A DNA stretch of 64,000 bases, from assembly GCA_910574715.1 (NCBI GenBank), contig CAJTCH010000001.1:62001-126000 (forward strand), in the 5' to 3' direction. The notes beneath the pieces were generated by a model. It worked only from the letters and a program-made list of their open reading frames with translations. It did no database searches and had not been told where the DNA came from. Shown one piece after another: positions 18,767 through 27,651 of this stretch. Every line of letters begins with the position of its first letter. Position 1 is the first letter of the stretch. Origin of the DNA: Lachnospiraceae bacterium (lineage in GTDB: Bacteria > Bacillota > Clostridia > Lachnospirales > Lachnospiraceae). The translations under genes and the position numbers were made by a program.

Positions 18767-19525
18767 TTAAAGATATCTTCGAACGGCTGTCAGATACCGT
18801 CCTTTCTTTGTCTCGGATAATACGCCGTCATACACGATACGTCCAAGCTTCCTGACAGAGATGATATCTCCGTCCTTCAGGCGGTAACCGTTACTTGTAA
18901 TAAGCTTCCCGTTGACGAATACCCTCCCGCTCTCTATGATTGCCGTAAGCTTGCTCCGGGACTGCGGATAAGCCAGAGACAGCACGGTATCTAACCGGAC
19001 AGATGCGACCGTTCCTCTTATCTCCTCATATCTTGGCTCATAAGAAGCCGGGAGCTCCTGCACAACGGCAAGCTTAACGGAAGTCTTCCGGATCCGTGTC
19101 AGATGTTCCATGACATACTCCGCCAGCTCTTCTTTTACAAACAACAGCGCGTTGTCCTCTTCTATCATAATATCTCCAAGCTTGCATCGTTCAATTCCAA
19201 GGTTCATAACAGCGCCCAGATAATCACGATGCCCTAGTTCTTCCGAAAACCGCCGGTTTTGCGGCTGTATCTTAATAATCTGAAACGGATAAGAAACGTA
19301 AGAAAGAGCATCAGGTAGAAAAGCAACCATCTGACGCTCTGCTAGGCCATACCCGCCGAAAGTCTCATACTGCGACAGAAAGAGATTCTTCGGAGTAGTA
19401 TGTAAGATATTCAACTCATTCAAATTAAGGAAATCACTGAAAGTAACGATCCCTCTCATATACGCAGTCCGGGACAGCTCGATCAGTCTTTTCTGTAATA
19501 ATGTCTCTTCTTTGTTCATGTTCAT
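18767..19525 (-). CDS. YlmH-like S4-domain RNA-binding protein
   Basis: 252 residues. The C-terminal S4 domain (about 175-245: SKLTAIIESGRVFVNGKL) follows a longer N-terminal region with FLNLNELNIL. YlmH is encoded with sepF in the division cluster of many Firmicutes and has been linked to ribosome rescue. The two ATGs (19525, 19519) are both possible. It begins 3 nt after the sepF stop. Confidence 0.88.
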   Translation of the reverse strand: MNMNKEETLLQKRLIELSRTAYMRGIVTFSDFLNLNELNILHTTPKNLFLSQYETFGGYGLAERQMVAFLPDALSYVSYPFQIIKIQPQNRRFSEELGHRDYLGAVMNLGIERCKLGDIMIEEDNALLFVKEELAEYVMEHLTRIRKTSVKLAVVQELPASYEPRYEEIRGTVASVRLDTVLSLAYPQSRSKLTAIIESGRVFVNGKLITSNGYRLKDGDIISVRKLGRIVYDGVLSETKKGRYLTAVRRYL

Positions 19526-19528
19526 AAT

Positions 19529-20086
19529 CTAAAACCTGGAGCGCATAGAAGACGCGTCAAACGAAGTATTCAGCAGATCCTGAAGGTCTCCGGATATATC
19601 CACATTCGTAGGTGTAACAAGGAATATGTAGTTCGATATCTTCTGAAGGTTACCGCTGATCGCATATGCCGCGCCAGATGTAAAGTCTATGATACGCTGC
19701 GCGATCTCAAGATCCATCCCCTCCAGGTTCAGGATAACTGTACGCCCGTTGAGCAGAGTCTCCGTGATCTCACGGGCATCCTCCACAGAATTCGGTCTGA
19801 TTACACATACCTCCATGCTCACACCGTTGCTGCGCCTGGACGGCTGACGCATAGGAGTTACCTTATTGTTCGAACGGGAAGATCTTGACTTGGCCGGCGG
19901 CTCATAATCATAGTCTTCATCATCATAATCATCATCGTATGAATCCTTCTTCCCACGGCGGAATAAGCCCTTCTTGGGCTTCTCCTCATAATCGTCCTCA
20001 TAATCATCGTCAAAGAAATCATCGTCCTCGTAATCGTCGTCATCACTCAGTCTCATGATATCTAAAAATTTATCCAACACACCCAT
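19529..20086 (-). CDS. sepF: Cell division protein SepF
   Basis: 185 residues. The N-terminal amphipathic helix (MGVLDKFLDIMRL) should anchor it to the membrane. A very acidic linker rich in Asp, Glu and Tyr covers about residues 15-70, and the conserved SepF core follows (VCVIRPNSVEDAREITETLL to SGNLQKISNYIFLVTP). SepF polymers tether FtsZ to the membrane. The acidic linker is longer than in many relatives. The ATG at 20086 has GGGAG 11 nt upstream. Confidence 0.93.
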   Translation of the reverse strand: MGVLDKFLDIMRLSDDDDYEDDDFFDDDYEDDYEEKPKKGLFRRGKKDSYDDDYDDEDYDYEPPAKSRSSRSNNKVTPMRQPSRRSNGVSMEVCVIRPNSVEDAREITETLLNGRTVILNLEGMDLEIAQRIIDFTSGAAYAISGNLQKISNYIFLVTPTNVDISGDLQDLLNTSFDASSMRSRF

Positions 20087-20153
20087 ATTAATAAATACTC
20101 CCATCTTCCGTTATATTTTGTGATAATGCAAATATACCGTTTCTACTAGTGTA

Positions 20154-20849
20154 CTAATTATTCATATAATCCCGTGCACCAAAAATTCCGGTACCAACCC
20201 GGACCATGGCTGCGCCCTCTTCTACGGCGACAGTATAATCATTCGTCATACCCATAGATAGAATACACATAGTAATATTATCAACGTTTTTAGCCGCAAT
20301 GTCAACAGATAATTTTCGTAAGCGCTGAAAAATACCACGATTTTCTTCCGGATCGTCCACAAAAGGAGCAATTGTCATCAGCCCTTGTACCTGAATATGC
20401 GGGAATTTTGCCACCTCGGAGACAAATTCGTCAAGTTCCTCCGGCATCAGCCCGAATTTGCTCTCTTCTTTTGCCACATTCACCTCGATCAGGATATTTG
20501 CGGTGATATTGTGCTTGGCGGCCTCTTTCTCGATAGTCTCGGCAAGCCTTAAGGAATCGACGGAGTGTATCAGTTCCACCTTATCGATAATATACTTCAC
20601 CTTGTTACGCTGAAGATGCCCGATCATATGCCAGCGTATATCCTTAGGCAGCTCCTCATACTTATCAGCAAGCTCCTGAACCTTATTCTCCCCAAACACC
20701 CGCACTCCAAGATCATATGCCTCCTTAAGGACGCTTACAGGCTTCGTCTTGCTGACCGCGATCAGCGTCACCTCTTCTCTCAACCGACCGGAACGTTCAC
20801 ACGCCTCCCAGATCTGGCTTTCAACGTATTCAAGATTTTCTTTTAGCAT
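20154..20849 (-). CDS. yggS: YggS-family PLP homeostasis protein
   Basis: 231 residues, a single TIM barrel. The PLP lysine is in LIAVSKTKPV, and the family signatures VFGENKVQEL, WHMIGHLQRNK and LSMGMTNDY are present. It binds PLP and buffers B6 levels without a known catalytic role. It is commonly next to sepF. AAAGGAGTGAGAGACA precedes the ATG. Confidence 0.95.
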   Translation of the reverse strand: MLKENLEYVESQIWEACERSGRLREEVTLIAVSKTKPVSVLKEAYDLGVRVFGENKVQELADKYEELPKDIRWHMIGHLQRNKVKYIIDKVELIHSVDSLRLAETIEKEAAKHNITANILIEVNVAKEESKFGLMPEELDEFVSEVAKFPHIQVQGLMTIAPFVDDPEENRGIFQRLRKLSVDIAAKNVDNITMCILSMGMTNDYTVAVEEGAAMVRVGTGIFGARDYMNN

Positions 20850-20864
20850 TGTCTCTCACTCCTT

Positions 20865-22241
20865 TTAGAATACAACATCATTTTCTTTAACATTTTCCCC
20901 ATTCAGGGCGATATGGTCATAGTTCGACAACCCATAGTCGCTTCCTGATTCAACGATATAATAATCATCACTCTCACACAGGATATTTACCTGCTTGAAA
21001 ACGGCATAGCCCTTGTTGATATTATACACTCCTTTGATATTCTTTGTCTTATTCAACACGCAGGTCTCCGCCGAATCCGGCTTTACCAGAAGCGTATCCT
21101 CGTCAAATGCGTCCGTATTCAGATACACCATGCCGGAATCCTGGTCCCGGTCGTAGACATTGACCTTCTTGAATTCCGGATTCTCCTCCCCTGTCTCCAC
21201 CAGAACGCCGGTCTCCTTCGTATTGCCGCCCTGGGTGAGATAATCCTCCTGTATGATGTAGAATTTCTTATTCGTAACCGAAGATTTTGGGATCTTAAGC
21301 CCTGATTCATCCTCCAGGATCAATTCAAGATCCAGATACCGTTCCTCCGCGTAACGGATCATGGAACTGTCCAGTGTCAGAACTCCAAGATACATATCCC
21401 CTGACGTATGTATGGAGAAACCAGCAGTGGCAGTCTCATGATCCTTGGCAAACCGAATCTTCACACTCTTTAACTCTGCCATTTCCTTTGAGATATCCTC
21501 ATCAAGCGGTATGACGATGGACCACCTGTCGTCCCGGATCAGCTTGTAGACAGGGTCGCCCATCCGTACCTTGGCATTATTCTTAAGCTCTTTCTTCGTA
21601 TAATCGTTCCTTGCAAATACGTCCTCCGTAAGCTTATCTACCGTAATATCCTCGTACCCATCCGTGGAATACACGATGATCCCATCGGAAGCGGCAGAAT
21701 AGATCTGGAGACCGCTTCCCTCCTGCCCCGCCATCGCATCAAGCTGCGCCTGACGGTTCTGGCTTGACCGGCTGTCCATGACGCTTGCAACATAATCCTT
21801 CAGCGTGTAGACATCCTGAAACTGACCTTCCTTAAAATTCTCGCTGAATGCCTGGATCTTAACCAGCAGCGCTGCCTGTTCCTCCGCCGACAGCTTCGAA
21901 GCCTCCTCGGATGATGTATCTGCGAATTCCAGTTCCCTGTTGGACAATGTATATACCTTGGTCTTCGCTCCTGCTTTGCTCCCCCCAAGCGCATAATAAT
22001 TGACGTATCCGTCGGCTTCGGCCGGCACTACCACCTCGTCCCGCAGAATGAATCCGGTGTAAGCGTTATCCCTCAGTATAGATCCTTCCCGCACCTCATA
22101 GGCAGAGATATGGTTCTCTGTCAGATACATCAATACAGTGACTGCCAGATAGACAAAGATGATGCCAAAAATCACCACACCGATATTCATATGCCATTTT
22201 TTCTGATAAGCCTGTATACTGGTTGGATTATTGTCTGTCAA
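20865..22241 (-). CDS. HlyD-like membrane-fusion protein of a division-cluster operon
   Basis: 458 residues with one N-terminal membrane segment (about 19-41: IGVVIFGIIFVYLAVTVLMY) and a large outer part with beta-barrel and lipoyl-like pieces (EVREGSILRDNAYTGFILRDEVVV). It resembles HlyD/MFP adaptors, but no ABC exporter or outer partner is nearby; the gene lies directly before yggS-sepF, which suggests an envelope or division role. That role is unproven. The start is a TTG 7 nt after GAGGGGG. Confidence 0.75.
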   Translation of the reverse strand: MTDNNPTSIQAYQKKWHMNIGVVIFGIIFVYLAVTVLMYLTENHISAYEVREGSILRDNAYTGFILRDEVVVPAEADGYVNYYALGGSKAGAKTKVYTLSNRELEFADTSSEEASKLSAEEQAALLVKIQAFSENFKEGQFQDVYTLKDYVASVMDSRSSQNRQAQLDAMAGQEGSGLQIYSAASDGIIVYSTDGYEDITVDKLTEDVFARNDYTKKELKNNAKVRMGDPVYKLIRDDRWSIVIPLDEDISKEMAELKSVKIRFAKDHETATAGFSIHTSGDMYLGVLTLDSSMIRYAEERYLDLELILEDESGLKIPKSSVTNKKFYIIQEDYLTQGGNTKETGVLVETGEENPEFKKVNVYDRDQDSGMVYLNTDAFDEDTLLVKPDSAETCVLNKTKNIKGVYNINKGYAVFKQVNILCESDDYYIVESGSDYGLSNYDHIALNGENVKENDVVF

Positions 22242-22256
22242 ATGAATACCCCCTCG

Positions 22257-23216
22257 TCAGTTTTTCACAAATCCGGCTCTCTTAAGAGCCGAACCATCCA
22301 GATAATGGAAGTGTTTTCCTTGATAGCTGTGTGTATCTGCCATAAGCTCCAACAGCTCGTCACGAAGCTTCCACCAACTGCATCCCCAGTTGCAGAAAAC
22401 GGAGTCCTTTTTAGGAACACGGCTAAAAAGCCGTTCCACAGCAATACCAGGATCCAGATATTCCAGGAATGCTGTCAGCCTCTTAAGATATTCCTCCTTG
22501 GAGCACAGGCTGATACTGCCCTTCTCATATGCGTCACTCAGAGGCGAATTCTTCGCAATATAAAGTGAATGCGCCTTCACAGTCTGGAGCTTAAGCGCCG
22601 ACAGCACCTTTGCCGTCTCAACGGCATCCAGGAGCTGATCACCCGGCAGATTCAATATCACATGCGCACACAATTCGAATCCAAACCTATGTACAGCAAG
22701 AACTGCATCGATGAATTCTGCCAGAGTATGTCCGCGGTTCACCCGCTCAAGCGTATGAAAGTTGACAGTCTGAAGTCCAAGCTCAATCGTGATATTCTTC
22801 CCATACTGCCGGCCGAGACGCGCAAGAATCTCCAGATATTCGCCGGAAATACAATCGGGGCGCGTGGACACCGCAAGTTCGGCAATATAAGAGAGCTTCG
22901 CTGCTTCTTCCATATAAGAAGCAAATCTGTCCAATTCCAGATACGTGTTCGTATAATTCTGGAAATAAGCAATGAATCTGCGCGCATGGTATCTGTGTTC
23001 AATATAGATCCGGGTCTGTTCTAACTGCTCTGCGACAGGGATGATCGGCTCCATCGCCTCAAATCCGGCTCCAAGCTCCGAACAATAGGCACAGCCCGCT
23101 CCCATCCTTCGGTTTGGACAGCTCACAGGCAGATTCACTGGAAGCTTGTATACTTTTTCGCCGTATTTGCATTTCAAATATTCAGAATATGGATAATAAG
23201 GTAATTCTATACTCAT
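22257..23216 (-). CDS. TIGR01212-family radical SAM protein
   Basis: 319 residues. The cluster-binding cysteines are in CPNRRMGAGCAYC near residue 32; TIMs-like barrel motifs IELGLQTVNF and HVILNLPGD follow. The reaction of this YtqA-like family is not known to me. The start at 23216 gives the family N-terminus (YPYSEYLKCKYGEKVYKLPV); an ATG at 23252 is possible but neither has a strong ribosome site. It is the first gene of the operon running to the rluD-like gene. Confidence 0.85.
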   Translation of the reverse strand: MSIELPYYPYSEYLKCKYGEKVYKLPVNLPVSCPNRRMGAGCAYCSELGAGFEAMEPIIPVAEQLEQTRIYIEHRYHARRFIAYFQNYTNTYLELDRFASYMEEAAKLSYIAELAVSTRPDCISGEYLEILARLGRQYGKNITIELGLQTVNFHTLERVNRGHTLAEFIDAVLAVHRFGFELCAHVILNLPGDQLLDAVETAKVLSALKLQTVKAHSLYIAKNSPLSDAYEKGSISLCSKEEYLKRLTAFLEYLDPGIAVERLFSRVPKKDSVFCNWGCSWWKLRDELLELMADTHSYQGKHFHYLDGSALKRAGFVKN

Positions 23217-23302
23217 CCTACAGGAATCTCTCTTTCCGTATGCATAATCCATTCATGTAACAGCCATACTAAATGCAGCACATTAAGAAAGGAGGAACTC
23301 AC

Positions 23303-23500
23303 ATGAAATGGTCTGACAATACAACTCTGACAATTGTGATCATAGGTGCGATCAACTGGCTTCTGGTAGGAATATTCCGATTTGATCTGGTCGCCTTTCT
23401 TTTTGGCAATCTATCATGGCTTTCCCGCATAATCTATACACTTGTTGGTCTGTGCGGCTTATATCTCATCAGCATGTATGGAAGAATCCGTTCTTCCTAA
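23303..23500 (+). CDS. DUF378 small membrane protein
   Basis: 65 residues with two membrane segments (about 8-29 and 37-57). The GAINWLLVGIFRFDLVAFLFG segment is typical of DUF378 proteins, whose function is unknown. AAAGGAGGAACTCAC precedes the ATG. It is a single gene between divergent and convergent neighbours. Confidence 0.85.
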   Translation: MKWSDNTTLTIVIIGAINWLLVGIFRFDLVAFLFGNLSWLSRIIYTLVGLCGLYLISMYGRIRSS

Positions 23501-23508
23501 CAACAAAA

Positions 23509-23540
23509 GGGGTATCTTGCCTATAAGATGCCCCTCTTTC
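23509..23540. terminator. Bidirectional terminator between DUF378 and dacA
   Basis: GGGGTATCTT and AAGATGCCCC pair across a 6-nt loop. CTCTTTCTT follows on the + strand and TTTTGTTG on the - strand, so it can stop both convergent genes. Confidence 0.8.
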
Positions 23541-23543
23541 TTA

Positions 23544-24527
23544 TTATTCACTTACCGGTATCCCGTTGATCAGGGCAGTCATATTCTGATAAAGCAGGGA
23601 TTTGGTATCTGCCCCCATAATAACGGAGATATACGGGCTTCCCTGCGCGCTTGTTTCAAGCAGGATCAGACAATTCCCGGCAGGCGTAGTCGTGCCTGTC
23701 TTCCCGCCTATGATTACGGCATCCCTTGGCTGCTCTGCAAGCCCCGCCGCATAGAAATTCGTCTGCTCCCAATGCTCCTGACGGACAAGGCCGTCTGCCC
23801 CGGTGATCGAAGCAGTAAATGTATTGGTGCCGATCACATCGATAAACGCATCGTATTTGATACATTCATTGAAGATCAGATACAGATCATACGCCGTCGT
23901 ATAGTGGTTTATATCATGCAGCCCATGTGGATTGACGAAATGTGTATGTGTCGCCATGAGTCTTGCGGCCTCGTCATTCATCATCTGTGCAAAGGCATCT
24001 GTACTTCCGGCTATATACTCGGCGATCGCCACCGCCGCATCATTCCCCGATACCATCATAAGGCCGCGCAGAAGATCCTGGAGAGACAGCTGGTCTCCTG
24101 CCTGAATCCCGCACGTTGTCTCGTCGGCAGCAAAATTCCTGGAATCCGCATTGGCAGACACCGTTACTATGGAAGACAAGTCTGCGTTCTTGATGGCAAG
24201 CAGCGCCGTCATGGTCTTCGTTGTGCTGGCCGGATATAGCTGTTCAAACATATTGTAGGCGAAATCGACCTTCTGATGCTCCACGTCAAAAAGAGCCGAA
24301 GCGCGCATGACCGAAGTATCCGGCGCTCCTGCAAGTGCGACGTCTCCGGAGGAAACGCATAACTGTTCCGCGAATAATCCTCCTCTGTAAATATCCCTGT
24401 TATAATTCTCTGTCTCATAAGCGGCCGTCACCTCTTCTTCCTGTCCGCACCCCGATAAAGACAGGACGCCAAGGAAAGCTGCCAGGATAACGGCCAACAA
24501 CCGATTAAATCTATCTATACATCTCAC
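23544..24527 (-). CDS. Serine-type D-Ala-D-Ala carboxypeptidase (S11), putative lipoprotein
   Basis: About 327 residues. A hydrophobic signal with a lipobox (LSLSGC) is followed by the penicilloyl-serine domain: SxxK as STTK, SxN as SGN and KTG as KTGTT. It would trim pentapeptide side chains outside the membrane and be tethered by lipid. The GTG at 24527 behind GAGGAG is my preferred start; a TTG at 24551 is in frame. It overlaps the end of the mgsA-like gene and is last in the cell-shape operon. Confidence 0.88.
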   Translation of the reverse strand: MRCIDRFNRLLAVILAAFLGVLSLSGCGQEEEVTAAYETENYNRDIYRGGLFAEQLCVSSGDVALAGAPDTSVMRASALFDVEHQKVDFAYNMFEQLYPASTTKTMTALLAIKNADLSSIVTVSANADSRNFAADETTCGIQAGDQLSLQDLLRGLMMVSGNDAAVAIAEYIAGSTDAFAQMMNDEAARLMATHTHFVNPHGLHDINHYTTAYDLYLIFNECIKYDAFIDVIGTNTFTASITGADGLVRQEHWEQTNFYAAGLAEQPRDAVIIGGKTGTTTPAGNCLILLETSAQGSPYISVIMGADTKSLLYQNMTALINGIPVSE

Positions 24528-24906
24528 GCCAGTCAAGATCTCCTCTGTCAATTGCTAAAACAATCAATTCTGCGGTGGCAAGGTTCGTAGCCATCGGAAT
24601 ATTATACATATCACACAGCCGGATCACGTCATTCACATCCGGTTCATGCGGCTTGGGGTTCGTTGGTTCTCTTAAGAAAATAAGCGCATCAATGTCATTC
24701 TGTGCAATCTGCGCTCCAAGCTGCTGCTTCCCCCCCAACGGACCGGCAAGATACTTGTGTACGCTTAGATTGGTAACCTCTTCGATCAGACGGCCGGTAG
24801 TCCCGGTCGCATATAAATTGTGTTTGCTCAGGATTCCTCTGTAAGCAATACAAAAATTCTGCATCAGAGTCTTCTTAGAATCATGAGCAATCAACCCTAT
24901 ATTCAT
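24511..24906 (-). CDS. mgsA: Methylglyoxal synthase-like protein with altered active site
   Basis: 131 residues, same fold and length as MgsA (HDSKKTLMQNFC, YATGTTGRLIEE, PKPHEPDVNDVIRL, IPMATNLATAE). MgsA turns dihydroxyacetone phosphate into methylglyoxal. In the E. coli enzyme the catalytic base is Asp71 in GPMGGDQQ; here the motif is GPLGGKQQ, with Lys encoded by AAG. The Asp of FFWDP is Glu here (FLREP), while the later His and Asp (PHEPD) remain. The protein may therefore be inactive as MgsA or do something else. It follows rodA by 13 nt. Confidence 0.8.
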   Translation of the reverse strand: MNIGLIAHDSKKTLMQNFCIAYRGILSKHNLYATGTTGRLIEEVTNLSVHKYLAGPLGGKQQLGAQIAQNDIDALIFLREPTNPKPHEPDVNDVIRLCDMYNIPMATNLATAELIVLAIDRGDLDWREMYR

Positions 24907-24919
24907 GTCTGTCCCTCCT

Positions 24920-26050
24920 CTATTGATATTTTTTCGGTTGTAACCCGACGTTTAAGACCAGTCCGATCCCGATATACAGACTCACAAGCGAAGTCAGCCC
25001 ATAACTGACAAAGGGTAACGGAACTCCTGTGTTTGGCAGGAGCTGAGTAGCTACTCCGATATTGATAAAGCTCTGGAAGCCGATCAGCCCTCCCACTCCG
25101 CAGCCTATGATCTTCCCCGTCAGGTTCTGCGATCGTGTCCCTATTACTATACATTGTATCACAGTTAATAACAATAACGCAATAACTATACAGCTTCCTG
25201 TAAAGCCAAGTTCCTCGCCAATGATCGCAAAGATAAAATCTGTCTGAGGTTCCAGGATAAAATTCCCGTTCTTTACGGAAGTCGTAGTATTATTGTTCAG
25301 TCCCTTTCCTGTCAATTGGCCGGAACCGATCGCCATAACAGAATTCTTCTGCTGATATCCCTCGTCACTCGCGTATTCTTCCGGATTCAGGAACGCGAGG
25401 ATACGTTTCTGCTGATAATCCTTAAGAATGAATTGATTCGGCTGCACGACAATAGCAAGGAATATAACTACCACGGGAATCAAGATCACCAATACCGTTC
25501 CGATAAACCGATAGCTTAAGCCTCCTACATAGATCAGAAGGCATAAGACCAGCGTTGTACATATCGTGGTTGAAAGATTCGGCTCGATAACGATCAGTAC
25601 CAGCGGAATTCCCGACAGTATGGCATATTTGACGAGGGTTGCGGCATCATTGATATCATCCTCATGCTCCGCGATAAATTTGGCAAAAAATAATATCAAC
25701 AGAATCTTTGCAAGCTCCGACGGCTGGAACGTGGTAAATCCAAGATCGATCCACCTGGTCGCCCCGTTTACATTATCCCCGATCACCAGCACGGCGCCGA
25801 GGATGACCACCGAAAAAAGATAGATCAGCCAGTAAAAATCCGTGATCCATACATAATCGATCAGGGATGTAATCGCCATAATAATGAGTCCTATCGCAAC
25901 GCCCATCATCTGCTTCGGCTGATTGACCGCCTTAGCGCTCCCGACAGCCAGCACACCGATCACAGACAACGCGAATACGGTTAAAACCAAGTTGAACCGG
26001 TAATCTCTCAGATGATATGGCTTTGAAAATATTGGTAATGGTAATTTCAC
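24920..26050 (-). CDS. rodA: RodA/FtsW-family peptidoglycan polymerase
   Basis: 376 residues with about ten membrane segments. It has the SEDS signature TDFIFAIIGEELGF and the ending FVSYGLTSLVSLYIGIGL. SEDS proteins polymerise lipid II together with a class B PBP; the partner is the PBP2 encoded 1.6 kb upstream in the same operon, which favours RodA over FtsW or SpoVE. The ATG overlaps the minE stop (ATGA). Confidence 0.92.
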   Translation of the reverse strand: MKLPLPIFSKPYHLRDYRFNLVLTVFALSVIGVLAVGSAKAVNQPKQMMGVAIGLIIMAITSLIDYVWITDFYWLIYLFSVVILGAVLVIGDNVNGATRWIDLGFTTFQPSELAKILLILFFAKFIAEHEDDINDAATLVKYAILSGIPLVLIVIEPNLSTTICTTLVLCLLIYVGGLSYRFIGTVLVILIPVVVIFLAIVVQPNQFILKDYQQKRILAFLNPEEYASDEGYQQKNSVMAIGSGQLTGKGLNNNTTTSVKNGNFILEPQTDFIFAIIGEELGFTGSCIVIALLLLTVIQCIVIGTRSQNLTGKIIGCGVGGLIGFQSFINIGVATQLLPNTGVPLPFVSYGLTSLVSLYIGIGLVLNVGLQPKKYQ

Positions 26051-26259
26051 GCTTCTTCTCCTGCAAATGTAATAATAACCTGTGTCCGATTAATATCTAC
26101 TCGAAAATCATCTTCTGTAAGTTCCATATATTTGGAAAGAGAGCTGTATAATTCCCGGCATATATTCTCATAAGCATCCGGCGTACAGTGTACCCGGTCT
26201 GATATGATCAGCGCCTTGATCCGGTCCTTGGCAATTGAAACCGATGATTTTCTTAACAT
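26047..26259 (-). CDS. minE: Cell division topological factor MinE
   Basis: 70 residues, a little shorter than E. coli MinE (88). The N-terminal part (SIAKDRIKALIISDRVHC) is the MinD-binding strand/helix and the rest the dimerisation domain (FRVDINRTQVIITFAGEE). MinE stimulates MinD ATPase and drives pole-to-pole oscillation. It lies between minD and rodA. Confidence 0.92.
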   Translation of the reverse strand: MLRKSSVSIAKDRIKALIISDRVHCTPDAYENICRELYSSLSKYMELTEDDFRVDINRTQVIITFAGEEA

Positions 26260-26269
26260 AACAGCCCTC

Positions 26270-27061
26270 CTAATCCTTCTTAAAAAGACCGGAAAGTTTT
26301 GATAAGAATCCTGAATTGCTCTGAAGCTCCATAAACGGAACCTCCAATCCTGTAATCCGTTTACAGATATTCATATATGCCGTACCGGCTTTAGAGTCAA
26401 GGCCGATCACCGGTTCCCCCTGATTCGTGCCGATCACAACCTGTTCATCATCAGGCAGCGCTCCGATCAGAGGAATAGACAGGATCTCTGTCACATCGTC
26501 CACCGTCATCATATCGCCGCGTTTCACCATGTCCATACGGATCCGGTTGATGATCAGCTCCTTCTTCTTCAGTTGGTTGCTCTCCAGAAGACCGATGATC
26601 CGGTCGGCGTCACGGATGGCAGATACCTCCGGCGTCGTCACGATGATCGCACGGTCAGCGCCGGCGATGGCATTCATGAATCCCTGCTCGATCCCGGCAG
26701 GGCAATCCAGAAGTATGTAGTCGAATTCTTCCCTCAGCTCCGATGTAAGCTTCTTCATCTGTCCGGGAGAGATCGCCGTCTTATCCTTGGTCTGCGCCGA
26801 GGGCAGAAGATAGAGATTCTCATATCTCTTGTCCCGTATCAACGCCTGCTTAAGACGGCAGGTGCCTTCGATCACGTCTACCAGATTGTAGACGATCAGA
26901 TTCTCAAGTCCCATGACCACGTCCAGATTACGAAGCCCCAGATCCGTATCAATAACAGCTACCTTCTTGTCAAGCTTCGATAAACCGGCTCCAAGATTCG
27001 CAGTTGTCGTCGTCTTGCCGACACCGCCTTTTCCTGATGTAATTACAATAACTTCGCCCAT
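26270..27061 (-). CDS. minD: Septum-site ATPase MinD
   Basis: 263 residues. The deviant Walker A is SGKGGVGKTTT. YILLDCPAGIEQGF holds the switch region, and the C-terminal part FLSKLSGLFKKD is an amphipathic membrane-targeting helix. MinD recruits MinC to the membrane to block FtsZ away from midcell. It overlaps minC by 19 nt. Confidence 0.96.
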   Translation of the reverse strand: MGEVIVITSGKGGVGKTTTTANLGAGLSKLDKKVAVIDTDLGLRNLDVVMGLENLIVYNLVDVIEGTCRLKQALIRDKRYENLYLLPSAQTKDKTAISPGQMKKLTSELREEFDYILLDCPAGIEQGFMNAIAGADRAIIVTTPEVSAIRDADRIIGLLESNQLKKKELIINRIRMDMVKRGDMMTVDDVTEILSIPLIGALPDDEQVVIGTNQGEPVIGLDSKAGTAYMNICKRITGLEVPFMELQSNSGFLSKLSGLFKKD

Positions 27062-27639
27062 GAATAACTCCCTCCTATAACTGGTTTCACTTCAATATCT
27101 CCGATGCGAAGCCTCCTTGGCCTCATCCGGAGTGCTGCGATGATCGCATCGTAATTGCCGGCGGCGCCTGCGATCACGGTACCGTAAATAGTGCCGGTCA
27201 CCACGACATTCTGCTTAGACGCTACGATGGCATCCTCCTCGATATCGCCGACGATCACAATGCTTGTCTCAGATTCCAGAATCTGTTTTCCTCTTAGTGT
27301 ACCCCTATAGAACTGGCCGTCTCTCTCATGGAACGTTTCCAGGCTTTCATCCAGCATTCTCTTGTGGAGCTCTTCTGTAAGTGTGTCTTTTTCCATAATA
27401 CATAAGATCTGTATCTTGGCTGCATCCTGTATGGCTTCCGCCATAAGGTGCGTCTCTTCATCTGTGAAAGTACGGCCTTCGAATTCTACAGCCATATCCG
27501 CATGATCGAAAAAATGTGCGGATAACCGGAATTTCTGCCGGACCTCTGCCAGCAGTTCCTCGTAAGGCATATCCGGATCGAAATAAATCGTAATACCGTA
27601 TCTGTTACTCTTAATGAGTACCGGATCTTTCACATACAC
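27043..27639 (-). CDS. minC: Septum-site inhibitor MinC
   Basis: 198 residues. The C-terminal beta-helix domain (about 95-198) shows the family run IVIVGDIEEDAIVASKQNVVVTG-type pattern and GTIYGTVIAGAAGN; the N-terminal FtsZ-inhibiting domain is short. The start is GTG at 27639 or 27633, behind AAAGGATGA. MinC-MinD-MinE in one operon indicates an oscillating Min system in a rod-shaped cell. Confidence 0.92.
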   Translation of the reverse strand: MYVKDPVLIKSNRYGITIYFDPDMPYEELLAEVRQKFRLSAHFFDHADMAVEFEGRTFTDEETHLMAEAIQDAAKIQILCIMEKDTLTEELHKRMLDESLETFHERDGQFYRGTLRGKQILESETSIVIVGDIEEDAIVASKQNVVVTGTIYGTVIAGAAGNYDAIIAALRMRPRRLRIGDIEVKPVIGGSYSWAKLL

Positions 27640-27651
27640 TCATCCTTTCCC

